Assembly: GCA_902496775.1 (NCBI GenBank)
Contig: CABVCF010000004.1
Span: 1 to 45,062 of the forward strand
Direction of reading: 5' to 3'
Source: an uncultured Collinsella sp.
GTDB lineage: Bacteria; Actinomycetota; Coriobacteriia; Coriobacteriales; Coriobacteriaceae
Length of the DNA: 45,062 nucleotides
Translations under genes and position numbers: made by a program
Notes under the pieces: generated by a model
Told to the model about the DNA's origin: nothing
Databases searched by the model: none
The model's input: the letters and a program-made list of their open reading frames with translations, nothing else
Shown: piece after piece, positions 32,192 to 39,761 of the stretch
Numbering within the stretch: position 1 is the first letter of the stretch
How the letters are laid out: each line of letters begins with the position of its first letter

Positions 32192-32207
32192 CGCGGGCGT
32201 GCCCGCG
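32192..32207 (+). promoter_or_regulatory. Leader hairpin before the NifU-type gene
   Basis: CGCGGGC-GT-GCCCGCG is a perfect 7-bp hairpin followed by TTATTG, 10 bases before the AAAGGAG ribosome-binding site. It could be a weak attenuator or an mRNA-stabilising stem. Confidence 0.5.
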
Positions 32208-32229
32208 TTATTGTGAGAAAGGAGCCCCT

Positions 32230-32508
32230 GTGGCTGTTAACGAAGAGCTGCTTAAGAAGGTTCTTGAAGAGATTCGTCCCAACCTGCAGGCCGATGGCGG
32301 CGATATGGAGTATGTGGGCGTTGACGACGAGGGCGTCGTCAAACTGGAGCTGCAGGGCGCTTGCGCCGGCTGCCCCATGAGCTCGCTGACCCTGTCCATG
32401 GGTATTGAGCGCATCCTGAAGGAGCATGTGCCCGGCGTTACCCGAGTTGAGCAGGTCAATGCCTCCGGCGAGGCCGAGGACCTGTACGACGAGTACGCGC
32501 CGTTCTAA
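32230..32508 (+). CDS. NifU C-terminal-domain Fe-S cluster scaffold protein
   Basis: This 92-residue protein consists only of the NifU C-terminal (Nfu) domain, with the start EELLKKVLEEIRPNLQADGGDMEYVGV and the cluster-binding pair Cys45-x2-Cys48 in GACAGCPMSS. Such proteins assemble or carry [4Fe-4S] clusters to apo-enzymes. The start is GTG 32230 behind AAAGGAG. It is monocistronic, with a leader hairpin and a terminator. The cell needs such a carrier for radical or Fe-S enzymes such as those activated by the gene at 17,719. Confidence 0.93.
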   Translation: MAVNEELLKKVLEEIRPNLQADGGDMEYVGVDDEGVVKLELQGACAGCPMSSLTLSMGIERILKEHVPGVTRVEQVNASGEAEDLYDEYAPF

Positions 32509-32553
32509 GCTGCGAAAGCTGCGGACGGCATACTCCGCATAGACGTTACGCCC

Positions 32554-32594
32554 AAATATGCGGCTGCGAGCGCAAGGCCCGCGGCCGCATTTGT
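32554..32594 (+). terminator. Terminator after the NifU-type gene
   Basis: AAATATGCGGC (32554-32564) pairs with GCCGCATTT (32584-32592), closing a GC-rich loop, followed by TTTGTAT. Confidence 0.7.
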
Positions 32595-32617
32595 ATGTAG
32601 GGAGTAGGAGGGTCGAC

Positions 32618-33439
32618 ATGCTCAACGACTTCTACCATATGCTTGATCCCGTCGCGATTTCGGCGGGGCCTATCACGATTTACTGGTATGGTCTGGCCTA
32701 TGTGGTCGGCGCCCTGCTCACGGCGGTTGTCATGTACCGCACGCAGCGTCGCTGGGGTTTTAACATCACGATTGACGACCTTACGAGTGTCGTGGTCGGC
32801 GTGGTCTTTGGCCTCATTATCGGTGCGCGCCTGTTCTACGTCGTCTTTTACGGTGATGGCTACTACTGGGCGCACCCGCTCGAGATCTTTGCCACCAACG
32901 AGGGCGGCATGAGCTTCCATGGCGGTTTGGTGGGCGGCATCATCGGCGGCGTGCTCGTGTGCCGCATGTACAAGCTCGACGCATGGACTTTGGCAGACCT
33001 TGCTGTCATCGGCGCGCCGCTGGCCTTGTGCCTGGGCCGTTGTGCCAACTTTGTCAACGGAGAGCTGTGGGGCAAGCCGACCGATCTGCCCTGGGGCGTG
33101 GTCTTCGGTGGCACCGCGGGCGATATGCCACGTCACCCCTCCCAGCTCTACGAGGCGTTTCTTGAGGGCATCGTGCTCTTTTGCATTCTGCAGGTGCTCA
33201 GCCGCAAAAAGCCGCTACTGCCCCAAGGCACGTTTATGGGCGTGTTTGTGATGGGCTACGGCATCGTCCGCTTCCTCATTGAGTTTGTGCGTGTGCCCGA
33301 TGCGCAGCTTGGCTATCTGCTGGGCGGCGTCATCACCATGGGTCAGCTGCTGAGCCTGCCGCTCGTAATCGCGGGCCTGGCGCTCATCATCTTTGCTCGT
33401 CGCCGCAACCAGCCCCAGCGCATCTACCTGGACGCCTAA
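32618..33439 (+). CDS. lgt: Prolipoprotein diacylglyceryl transferase
   Basis: This protein of 273 residues transfers diacylglycerol from phosphatidylglycerol to the lipobox Cys of prelipoproteins. About seven membrane helices are predicted, with Lgt hallmarks YGLAYVVGALL, GGMSFHGGLVGG, the signature GRCANFVNGELWGKPT and HPSQLYEA. The ATG follows GGAGTAGGAGGG. A hairpin repeat lies immediately downstream. Its client in this window is the binding lipoprotein encoded at 6,321-7,316. Confidence 0.96.
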   Translation: MLNDFYHMLDPVAISAGPITIYWYGLAYVVGALLTAVVMYRTQRRWGFNITIDDLTSVVVGVVFGLIIGARLFYVVFYGDGYYWAHPLEIFATNEGGMSFHGGLVGGIIGGVLVCRMYKLDAWTLADLAVIGAPLALCLGRCANFVNGELWGKPTDLPWGVVFGGTAGDMPRHPSQLYEAFLEGIVLFCILQVLSRKKPLLPQGTFMGVFVMGYGIVRFLIEFVRVPDAQLGYLLGGVITMGQLLSLPLVIAGLALIIFARRRNQPQRIYLDA

Positions 33440-33446
33440 CCACCAA

Positions 33447-33483
33447 AACCACCACAAAGGGGACAGGAACCTTTGTGGTGGTT
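33447..33483. repeat. GGGACAG hairpin, perfect copy
   Basis: AACCACCACAAAGG (33447-33460) pairs perfectly with CCTTTGTGGTGGTT (33470-33483) around GGACAGGAA. It is the best-preserved member of the intergenic family seen at 7,431, 16,441 and 38,385. Confidence 0.85.
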
Positions 33484-33507
33484 CGCTGGGCAACGATGAC
33501 AGAACCG

Positions 33508-33563
33508 TAACGTTTCCCCAGATAAAACCTGCCAAAATAAACCTGTCCCTTTTTGGCAGGTTT
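33508..33563. repeat. GGGACAG repeat, inverted relative to the copy at 38,385
   Basis: The segment 33508-33556 is the reverse complement of 38385-38433 with about five differences in 49 bases. Within it AAACCTGCCAAA (33525-33536) and TTTGGCAGGTTT (33552-33563) form a perfect 12-bp stem. It ends 21 bp before the next start codon, so it may influence that gene. Confidence 0.85.
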
Positions 33564-33583
33564 CTAGAAAGGCTCTTTGGACT

Positions 33584-35767
33584 GTGAAGGATTCCGATCT
33601 CTCCACAACGGCTGCGCGCGACGCTGCCCGCATCGTCTGGTTTAAGCGCTACCCCGCCAAGCAGACGCTCATCGCATTTTTGCTCGCGCTGTTGGCGACC
33701 ACGGCGTTTTCCATCGATCCCTCCCCGGTGTCGAGCAACGCAGTCTTGGCGATTGACCCCAAAGCCTCGGGCATGCTGTACGTGTGCTACGAGGTGCTCC
33801 TCTCGTTTGCCGGCCATACCGACGCGGTCATGCTGCTTGCACTTGCCTGCCTGCTCACCTTACCGTTTCGCTACGTGTTCTTTGGCCGTGGCGACACCTG
33901 GCGTCCATCGATCATTCTGCCGTCGCTGTTCTTCGCCATCTGCATGGTGTTCGGCCGCAGCTACGATCTCACCGACTCGGCCGAGATTGTCCTTGGCGAC
34001 AAAGCCCGCATCATCTGCGCCTGGATTGGCGGCGCGGGCTGGATGCTCTTGGCAGTCGTTGCCTTCTACCTTGCCTTTGAGTGTCTAGATTGGCTGAGCT
34101 CTCGGCGCATTCCGTTTTCCGAGGCGCACTTTGGCCGCGTATGGCGTGTGACTCACGCCGTGCTCTCGGTCCATCCCTTTGCCGGGCCCTTCCTGGTGCT
34201 CATGATCGCCTGGGCGCCCACGCTCATCGCTTCGCTGCCCGGTCTTTTTATGGGAGATACGGGTGCGCAGATTCGCCAGTGGTTCAACTACCCCAACGGC
34301 ACGAGTGACTACCTGCGTCTACTCAACCCCAACGTGCTGCTCAACGGGCATCATCCCGTAGTGCACACGGCCATTATCGGCTCGTGCGTCCAGCTGGGGC
34401 TTTCACTGTTCAACAGCGCCAACGCAGGTCTTGCCATCTATACCTGCGCTCAATTTGTCATCACGGCTGCCTGCATGGCCTATTCCATTTCGTCGCTGCG
34501 CAAACTGGGCGTGAGCCTGCCGGTTCGCGGTGCGATCCTGCTGTTCTTTGCGTTTATGCCGATGTTCTCTAACTACGCGGCGTTGCTCACCAAAGACGTG
34601 CTCTTTGCCGACGCGTTCTTGGTGCTGCTGGTACAGACCGTCAAGCTCGTGGCATGTGGCTTGCCCCGTCGTGATGCCAATGTCGAGCGAGCGGGCGAGA
34701 AAGCCCCCGTGCTCTTTGCGCGCCACGACTGGCTGCTGCTTGCTCTGGGCGCCATGGGTTCCACGTTCCTGCGCAACGGCGGCTTGGTGTTTCCCCTGGC
34801 GGCATGCGTAATCGCGGTGGCGTTTTGCGTATGGGACGTGCATGTGGCTCGTCGTGCAGCCGAGCAGACTGGTGCTGCGCCGTCAGGCGCCATCCCGCGC
34901 TTCCGCTGGGTTGGCGTTCTCGCGGTGCTCGCGCTCTGCCTTGCCTCTAATATGTACTTCACCAAGGTCTTTATGCCGGCGCACGATATCACGCCTAGTT
35001 CCAAGCGCGAAATCCTCTCGATTCCGTTCCAGCAGACGGCTCGTTTCGTCCAAAAGCACGACGGCCTCAACTCGGGCGTCAACCCCACGGTTAAGGAGGA
35101 CGGCACCATTGTGGAGGCTCCTTGCGACGGCTTGGTGACCGACGAAGAGCGTGCCGTGATCGACCGTGTGCTCAAGTACGAGAATCTGGGCCGCCGTTAC
35201 AACCCGGATAAGTCGGACGCTGTCAAAAATTGCTTCAACGAGTACGCCTCGCAGGAGGACATCAAGGCCTATTTTGAGGTGTGGGCCCAGATGTTCAAAA
35301 AGGATCCCGAGTGCTATATCTCGGCGCTCATCAATAACTACTACGGCTACTTTTATCCGAGTGCCCGCGATGCCTGGGTCTACAGCACGGCGCGTAGTGC
35401 CGAGATCATGGCGCGTCCCGACAACCTCAAGTACTTCGACTTCCATCCGGTTGACAGCAACGTGGTGCGCTGGTGCGACCACCTGATCAATTTGTACCGT
35501 GTGGCGGTGCAGCGTGTTCCCTTTATCTCGCTCACCATGAGCTCGGCCACCTATGTGTGGATCATGATCGCCGTGGTGGTCTACCTGCTGCGTCGTCATT
35601 CATGGCGTGCGCTGGCGATCTGGGTGCCGCTGTTGGGCGTGCTCGCCGTGTGCCTGATTGGCCCGTGCAACGGCTCGACTTACATGCGCTACCTGTATCC
35701 GGTCATCGCCTGCATGCCCTTCGCCATCGGCGCTACCGTCACCCGCAGCGACTTCCTCTGGTCCTAA
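33584..35767 (+). CDS. Large polytopic membrane protein (DUF6020-like, possible glycosyltransferase)
   Basis: This 727-residue protein has about 12 membrane helices, split by an external loop (about 465-630) between helices. Recognisable stretches are PTLIASLPGLFMGDTGAQIRQW, LNGHHPVVHTAIIGS and NYAALLTKDVLFADAFLVLL. These resemble the DUF6020 family and, in topology, GT-C glycosyltransferases, where acidic residues of the first external loop are catalytic. The start is GTG 33584 with AGAAAGG some distance upstream. No glycan genes are adjacent, so the role in envelope polysaccharide or protein glycosylation is a guess from topology. Confidence 0.7.
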   Translation: MKDSDLSTTAARDAARIVWFKRYPAKQTLIAFLLALLATTAFSIDPSPVSSNAVLAIDPKASGMLYVCYEVLLSFAGHTDAVMLLALACLLTLPFRYVFFGRGDTWRPSIILPSLFFAICMVFGRSYDLTDSAEIVLGDKARIICAWIGGAGWMLLAVVAFYLAFECLDWLSSRRIPFSEAHFGRVWRVTHAVLSVHPFAGPFLVLMIAWAPTLIASLPGLFMGDTGAQIRQWFNYPNGTSDYLRLLNPNVLLNGHHPVVHTAIIGSCVQLGLSLFNSANAGLAIYTCAQFVITAACMAYSISSLRKLGVSLPVRGAILLFFAFMPMFSNYAALLTKDVLFADAFLVLLVQTVKLVACGLPRRDANVERAGEKAPVLFARHDWLLLALGAMGSTFLRNGGLVFPLAACVIAVAFCVWDVHVARRAAEQTGAAPSGAIPRFRWVGVLAVLALCLASNMYFTKVFMPAHDITPSSKREILSIPFQQTARFVQKHDGLNSGVNPTVKEDGTIVEAPCDGLVTDEERAVIDRVLKYENLGRRYNPDKSDAVKNCFNEYASQEDIKAYFEVWAQMFKKDPECYISALINNYYGYFYPSARDAWVYSTARSAEIMARPDNLKYFDFHPVDSNVVRWCDHLINLYRVAVQRVPFISLTMSSATYVWIMIAVVVYLLRRHSWRALAIWVPLLGVLAVCLIGPCNGSTYMRYLYPVIACMPFAIGATVTRSDFLWS

Positions 35768-35768
35768 C

Positions 35769-35801
35769 TTGGTGCATTGGGGGCAGGTTTCTTTGCACCA
35801 A
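35769..35801. repeat. Hairpin repeat related to the GGGACAG family
   Basis: TTGGTGCA (35769-35776) pairs with TGCACCAA (35794-35801) around a loop with GGGGGCAGG. It starts two bases after the stop codon of the membrane-protein gene and could also help end its transcript, though no U-run follows. Confidence 0.6.
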
Positions 35802-35931
35802 GGGGGCCATCATCACGACGCCTTCATTTTGGGGTTTATCTCGCAGGCCAGTAGGTATATCATAACGACGTTTGTTTATATTGCCCGAGCATCTGCGCTG
35901 GGCTTTAGGTCGAAACCGATAGGAGACACGT

Positions 35932-36738
35932 ATGTCCGGACACTCTAAGTGGGCCACAACCAAGCATCGTAAGGGCGCGCAGGACGCCAAGCGTTCCGCC
36001 CTCTTCTCCAAACTCAGCCGCAACATCACCGTTGCTGCCCGTCTCGGCGGTGACCCGCTGCCCGAGAACAACGCCAGCCTCGCCGCTGCCGTTGCCAAGG
36101 CCAAGGCTCAGTCCATGCCTAAGGACAAGATCAAGTCCGCTATCGACAAGGCTTTTGGTTCGGGTGCCGACGCTGCCGTCTACGAGAACATCGTGTACGA
36201 GGGCTACGGTCCCGCCGGTGTCGCCGTCTACGTTGACTGCCTGACCGACAACCGCAACCGTACCGCCGCCGATGTTCGTTCCGCCTTCTCCCACGCTGGT
36301 GGCAACCTGGGCACCTCCGGCTCCGTCGCCTTCCAGTTTGAGCGCAAGGGCCAGATCGTCGTCGCCAAGGAGATCCTGGACGAGAACGCCAAGAAGGAGA
36401 CCATGATCGCCAACGGGGCTGCCGGTGACGAGGATGAGTTCATGATGGCCATCGCCGAGGCCGGTGGCGAGGACTACGAGGACGCCGGCGAGGAGTGGAT
36501 CGTCTGGACTACTGCCAACGAGGTCATGGCTGTCTCCAAGGCGCTCGAGGAGCAGGGCGTCCAGGTCAAGGGTTCCGAGACCACCATGGTCCCGACCACC
36601 CCGACCGAGGTCTCCGGCGCCGACGCCAAGAAGGTTCAGCGCCTCATCGACCGTCTTGAGGAGCTCGACGACGTCCAGGATGTTTACAGCACCATGGACA
36701 TGACCGACGAGGTTATCGCTGCCCTCGAGGAGGAGTAG
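35932..36738 (+). CDS. yebC: YebC/PmpR/TACO1 family protein
   Basis: This 268-residue protein begins MSGHSKWATTKHRKGAQDAKRS, the invariant start of the family, followed by the three TACO1 domains (YEGYGPAGVAVYVDCLTDNRNRTAADVR, GGNLGTSGSVAFQFERKG). It is longer than the usual 240-250 because of an acidic insertion between about 145 and 185 (NGAAGDEDEFMMAIAEAGGEDYEDAGEEW). Proteins of this family act as transcription regulators or translation-associated factors that relieve ribosome stalling at proline runs. It is monocistronic with a strong terminator. Confidence 0.95.
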   Translation: MSGHSKWATTKHRKGAQDAKRSALFSKLSRNITVAARLGGDPLPENNASLAAAVAKAKAQSMPKDKIKSAIDKAFGSGADAAVYENIVYEGYGPAGVAVYVDCLTDNRNRTAADVRSAFSHAGGNLGTSGSVAFQFERKGQIVVAKEILDENAKKETMIANGAAGDEDEFMMAIAEAGGEDYEDAGEEWIVWTTANEVMAVSKALEEQGVQVKGSETTMVPTTPTEVSGADAKKVQRLIDRLEELDDVQDVYSTMDMTDEVIAALEEE

Positions 36739-36807
36739 CGCCCGCACGGGTTAAGCCGTGCATATCTGGGCATAATGAAGCGAGCATGCAAGCCTCGTGG
36801 AATAGAT

Positions 36808-36854
36808 GAGCCGGATCCGCGTGCGTAGAGCACCGGACCCGGCTCTTTTATAAT
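36808..36854 (+). terminator. Terminator of yebC, overlapping a possible -10 of the next operon
   Basis: GAGCCGG-A-TCCG (36808-36819) pairs with CCGGA-C-CCGGCTC (36833-36845), with one mismatch, then TTTTAT. A perfect TATAAT (36849-36854) at the end of the U-run could also serve the AmaP operon, but no -35 fits. Confidence 0.8.
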
Positions 36855-36904
36855 GATGCGAACCGTTTTGCATTTCGAGAGCCGAGATTTGAAGGGAGCG
36901 CCAC

Positions 36905-37450
36905 GTGCGCGTACTCAAACGAGCCCTAGCGATCGTGTATCTTGCCGCCGCCATCGTGGCGCTGGGTACGCTTGTCTGCCAGTTTTGGGGGCCGTATACG
37001 TATCGCTTTATGCTGCTGATGCGCGACCCCATGCCGCGCATTGTCGTGACGGCATGCGGCGGAGTTGTGGCGATTGGCGTGCTGGTAAGCTTCTTCCGCC
37101 TGATGTTTGCTCGTCGCGAGCCGTCCTGCGTGCATCCGGCGGGGGAGCGCAATATCGAGGTCACGCTCGCGGCGCTTTCTTCGTGCGCCAGGGCTGCTGC
37201 AGAGCGCGACGATCGCGTGATGATCGAGCATGTCGAGGCCCGCGTCCAAGGTTCCGACGATTCGCACGTCCGTTTTAAGGTCGAGGCTATCGCGCTTGAC
37301 GATAAGGACGTGGCATCTCTGGCTACCGCGATGCAGCAGCGCATCGAGGAAGCTTGCGACACCATGCTCGGCACGCCGGGTACGACCACGCGCGTCCGTT
37401 TTTTGCCGTCCAAGACTACCGTCCAGACCGTGGAGGTTTCCGGTGAGTGA
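36905..37450 (+). CDS. amaP: AmaP-like alkaline shock response membrane anchor protein
   Basis: This 181-residue protein has two membrane helices (about 5-30 and 45-68), with a cytoplasmic domain of about 110 residues behind them. That layout is typical of AmaP, which holds Asp23 at the cell membrane. It starts with GTG behind AAGGGAG. The next two genes encode a DUF2273 protein and an Asp23/Gls24 protein, which is the standard operon for this envelope-stress complex and confirms the call more than the sequence does. Confidence 0.8.
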   Translation: MRVLKRALAIVYLAAAIVALGTLVCQFWGPYTYRFMLLMRDPMPRIVVTACGGVVAIGVLVSFFRLMFARREPSCVHPAGERNIEVTLAALSSCARAAAERDDRVMIEHVEARVQGSDDSHVRFKVEAIALDDKDVASLATAMQQRIEEACDTMLGTPGTTTRVRFLPSKTTVQTVEVSGE

Positions 37451-37820
37451 TACCAATCAAGATAAGACCGCTCGTACGCCGCGCCTGACGATTGACCAGA
37501 GCGCCACACCGGCGAGCGAACCTTTTGATTCCAAAGCAGAGGCAACCGAGTTACAAGACGCGGCAGCCGTGGATTTTGACGAGGCTATGGGTCTCATCAA
37601 GGGTACGGGCGCTGCCATCTGGAGCTATGCTGTGCGTCATCCCAACACCACGCTCGGTGCCGTCGCTGGCTTTATCCTCGCCGTGTTGGTGCTCACGCTC
37701 GGCCTGTGGGACACGCTCGTCATCGCATTCTTCGTGCTGATCGGCGCTGTGATCGGCCAAATTCGCGACGGCGAGAACGGGATCGTCAACTTCTTCGGCC
37801 GTCTGTTTAGCGGCCGCTAA
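37443..37820 (+). CDS. DUF2273 small membrane protein of the Asp23 operon
   Basis: This protein of 125 residues starts with GTG 37443, overlapping the preceding stop by 8 bp. A disordered acidic N-terminal half leads into a membrane hairpin (GAVAGFILAVLVLTLGLWDTLVIAFFVLIGAVIGQ, about 75-108) and ends in RLFSGR. DUF2273 proteins are always found beside Asp23 genes and are thought to help hold the complex on the membrane. The long acidic front is unusual for the usually 60-residue family. Confidence 0.85.
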   Translation: MSDTNQDKTARTPRLTIDQSATPASEPFDSKAEATELQDAAAVDFDEAMGLIKGTGAAIWSYAVRHPNTTLGAVAGFILAVLVLTLGLWDTLVIAFFVLIGAVIGQIRDGENGIVNFFGRLFSGR

Positions 37821-37864
37821 TATGTATTCGACTGTCGCATCTGCGGCAGGCATAAGGAGGAACC

Positions 37865-38380
37865 ATGGCTTTTAATACGAAGGTCGATGTGGCCGATACC
37901 GAGCTCGAGGAGAACGAGACCGTCGCCGCCGAGGCCGAGGATGTGACGCTCGAGGACGAGGCGCTCGTCGAGGCCGAGTCCGATGCTGATGAGGATGACG
38001 AGGAAGCGGATGAGTCCGAGGACTCGCTGACCTATTCCAACGGTGTGATCGAGAAGATCGTTGCCATGGCCACTCGCGAGGTTCCGCACGTTCTGGGCAT
38101 GAAGGGTAACCTCATGCACTTTGTGCAGGAGCAGTTTGGTGCCGAGAATCTGACCAAGGGCGTGACGGTCGAGGTCACCGATGACAATCGCGTGGTCGTC
38201 AACATCTCCGTCATTATCGAGTACGGTGCCTATGCGCCCGCGATCTTCGACGATGTCAAGGCACGCGTCACCGAGCGCCTTGCCGCGATGACCGGCCTTG
38301 AGGTGGCGGGCGTCAACCTGCGCATCGAGGACGTCATCACCCCCGAGGAGTACGAGCACCGCACCAGCCAGCACGAGTAA
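37865..38380 (+). CDS. Asp23/Gls24 family envelope stress protein
   Basis: This 171-residue protein has a strongly acidic N-terminal arm of about 55 residues (Glu/Asp/Val/Ala-rich). The Asp23 domain follows (YSNGVIEKIVAMATREVPHVLGMKG, VVVNISVIIEYGAYAPAIFDDVKARV and GLEVAGVNLRIEDVI). It starts with ATG behind AAGGAGGAACC. Asp23 forms a membrane-associated layer with AmaP in Gram-positive cells and responds to envelope or alkaline stress. The gene ends in a terminator preceded by a GGGACAG repeat. Confidence 0.93.
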   Translation: MAFNTKVDVADTELEENETVAAEAEDVTLEDEALVEAESDADEDDEEADESEDSLTYSNGVIEKIVAMATREVPHVLGMKGNLMHFVQEQFGAENLTKGVTVEVTDDNRVVVNISVIIEYGAYAPAIFDDVKARVTERLAAMTGLEVAGVNLRIEDVITPEEYEHRTSQHE

Positions 38381-38384
38381 CCTT

Positions 38385-38433
38385 CCAAAAAGGGACAGGT
38401 TTGTTTTGGCAGGCTTTATCTGCGAAAACGTTA
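38385..38433. repeat. GGGACAG repeat, partner of the copy at 33,508
   Basis: A 49-base segment begins CCAAAAAGGGACAGG and ends AAAACGTTA, nearly identical to the reverse complement of 33508-33556. It lies five bases after the Asp23 stop codon, directly before the operon terminator. Confidence 0.85.
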
Positions 38434-38475
38434 AACGGCCGACCGCGCAAGCAAAAGCGTGGCCGGCCGTTATTT
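38434..38475 (+). terminator. Terminator of the Asp23 operon
   Basis: AACGGCCG (38434-38441) pairs with CGGCCGTT (38464-38471), and the stem continues inward through CCGCG/CGTGG with mismatches, followed by ATTTG. Confidence 0.75.
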
Positions 38476-38588
38476 GTATGCCCCCCGATGTGGGCATACC
38501 GCTCGTCTAACTAGGGGTTGCAATCGTCGCGTTCCGCGTTACCCTAATGGGCGCATTGTTTCCAAATTGTTAACGAGGGGTTGCCGTA

Positions 38589-39611
38589 ATGGCCGACGAG
38601 CACGAAACAGAAAGCAAGGCATGGGCGATTGAGGCCGCCGCGGCAGAGGCGGCATCGCGTGCTGCCGAGGAGGTGCATCGTCCTCCCGTGGTGCCGATGG
38701 AGCGCGTGGTTGATCGCACCGATATCGAGCGCGGCGAGCGTGTCGGTCAAAAGCGCAGCCAGGAGCCCGGCTTCCCGCGCTTTTTTGCCGAGCTCAATCT
38801 GGGCCTGATTCTTACGGCCTTCGCCATCGTTGCGTTTAAAACCCCTAATCACTTTGCTTTTGGCGGCACCTCGGGCGTGTCGGTCATTCTGTCCACGCTG
38901 TTCCCGACCCTGCCCGTCGGCGTTTTTATGTGGATTATCAACGCGGTTCTCGTCGTTTTGGGCTTTATCTTTTTGGAGCGCAAGGCAATCCTGTGGAGCG
39001 TCTTCGCCTCGTTTGCGTTGTCCGCCTATGTTTCGCTGTTTGAGCTCTTTATTCCGACCGATGTCTCTCTGACGGGTGATATGTGGCTCGACCTGTGCTT
39101 TGCCGTCATCTTGCCGGCGCTCGGCAGCGCTATTGTCTTTGACATCGGCGCCTCGACGGGTGGCACGGACATTCTCGCTATGATCCTCAAACGCCGCACC
39201 ACGCTCGAGATTGGTCGCGCACTGCTGTTGGTCGATATCGGCATCGTGGCCATCGCGGCCTTTTTGTATGGCCCGCGTGTCGGTCTGTATTGCGTGCTCG
39301 GCCTGTTTGCCAAGACGCTTGTGGTCGACAAGGCCATCGAGAGCATCCATCTTCGTAAGGTCTGCACGGTCATTTGCTCCGAACCCCTTAAGGTCGAGGA
39401 GTTTATCGTCAAGCATCTCAACCGCACAGCGACCATCAGCTGCGGCTACGGTGCCTTCTCGGGCAAGTGCGTGACGGTGATCATGAGCGTGCTGAGCCGT
39501 CGCGAGGCCGTGCAGCTGCGCCGCTATGCGCGCGAAGTCGATCCGGGTGCCTTTATCACGATTGTCGACAGCTCCGAGATCGTCGGTAAGGGCTTCCGCG
39601 GAACGAACTAG
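38589..39611 (+). CDS. YitT-family membrane protein (DUF161/DUF2179)
   Basis: This 340-residue protein starts behind GAGGGG. A charged front of about 65 residues precedes about six membrane helices, including FAFGGTSGVSVILSTLFP and DIGASTGGTDILAMILKRRT, which mark the YitT family. A C-terminal DUF2179 domain follows (VCTVICSEPLKVEEFIVKHLNRTATISCGYGAFSGK). Members are presumed transporters or channels of unknown substrate with a soluble sensing domain. It is monocistronic. The charged N-terminal extension is longer than in most relatives. Confidence 0.9.
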   Translation: MADEHETESKAWAIEAAAAEAASRAAEEVHRPPVVPMERVVDRTDIERGERVGQKRSQEPGFPRFFAELNLGLILTAFAIVAFKTPNHFAFGGTSGVSVILSTLFPTLPVGVFMWIINAVLVVLGFIFLERKAILWSVFASFALSAYVSLFELFIPTDVSLTGDMWLDLCFAVILPALGSAIVFDIGASTGGTDILAMILKRRTTLEIGRALLLVDIGIVAIAAFLYGPRVGLYCVLGLFAKTLVVDKAIESIHLRKVCTVICSEPLKVEEFIVKHLNRTATISCGYGAFSGKCVTVIMSVLSRREAVQLRRYAREVDPGAFITIVDSSEIVGKGFRGTN

Positions 39612-39761
39612 CGTAGACGTATTCAACGAACCGCCTGCTGGCGCCGTGTATCTTGCAAATCGGTCATCTTTGAGTATTTGTCCTCACATTGGGCGATAAT
39701 GATGCCAAAGACATCGTTTGCGATCCAGGTGATTCGCTCTAGATACGAAGGGATGATTTCG

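Noticed and set aside
39612..39761. A promoter (TTGAGT, GATAAT) for the zinc-ribbon gene
   Set aside because: The spacer is 19 bp and other pairings are equally good, so I could not decide on one.
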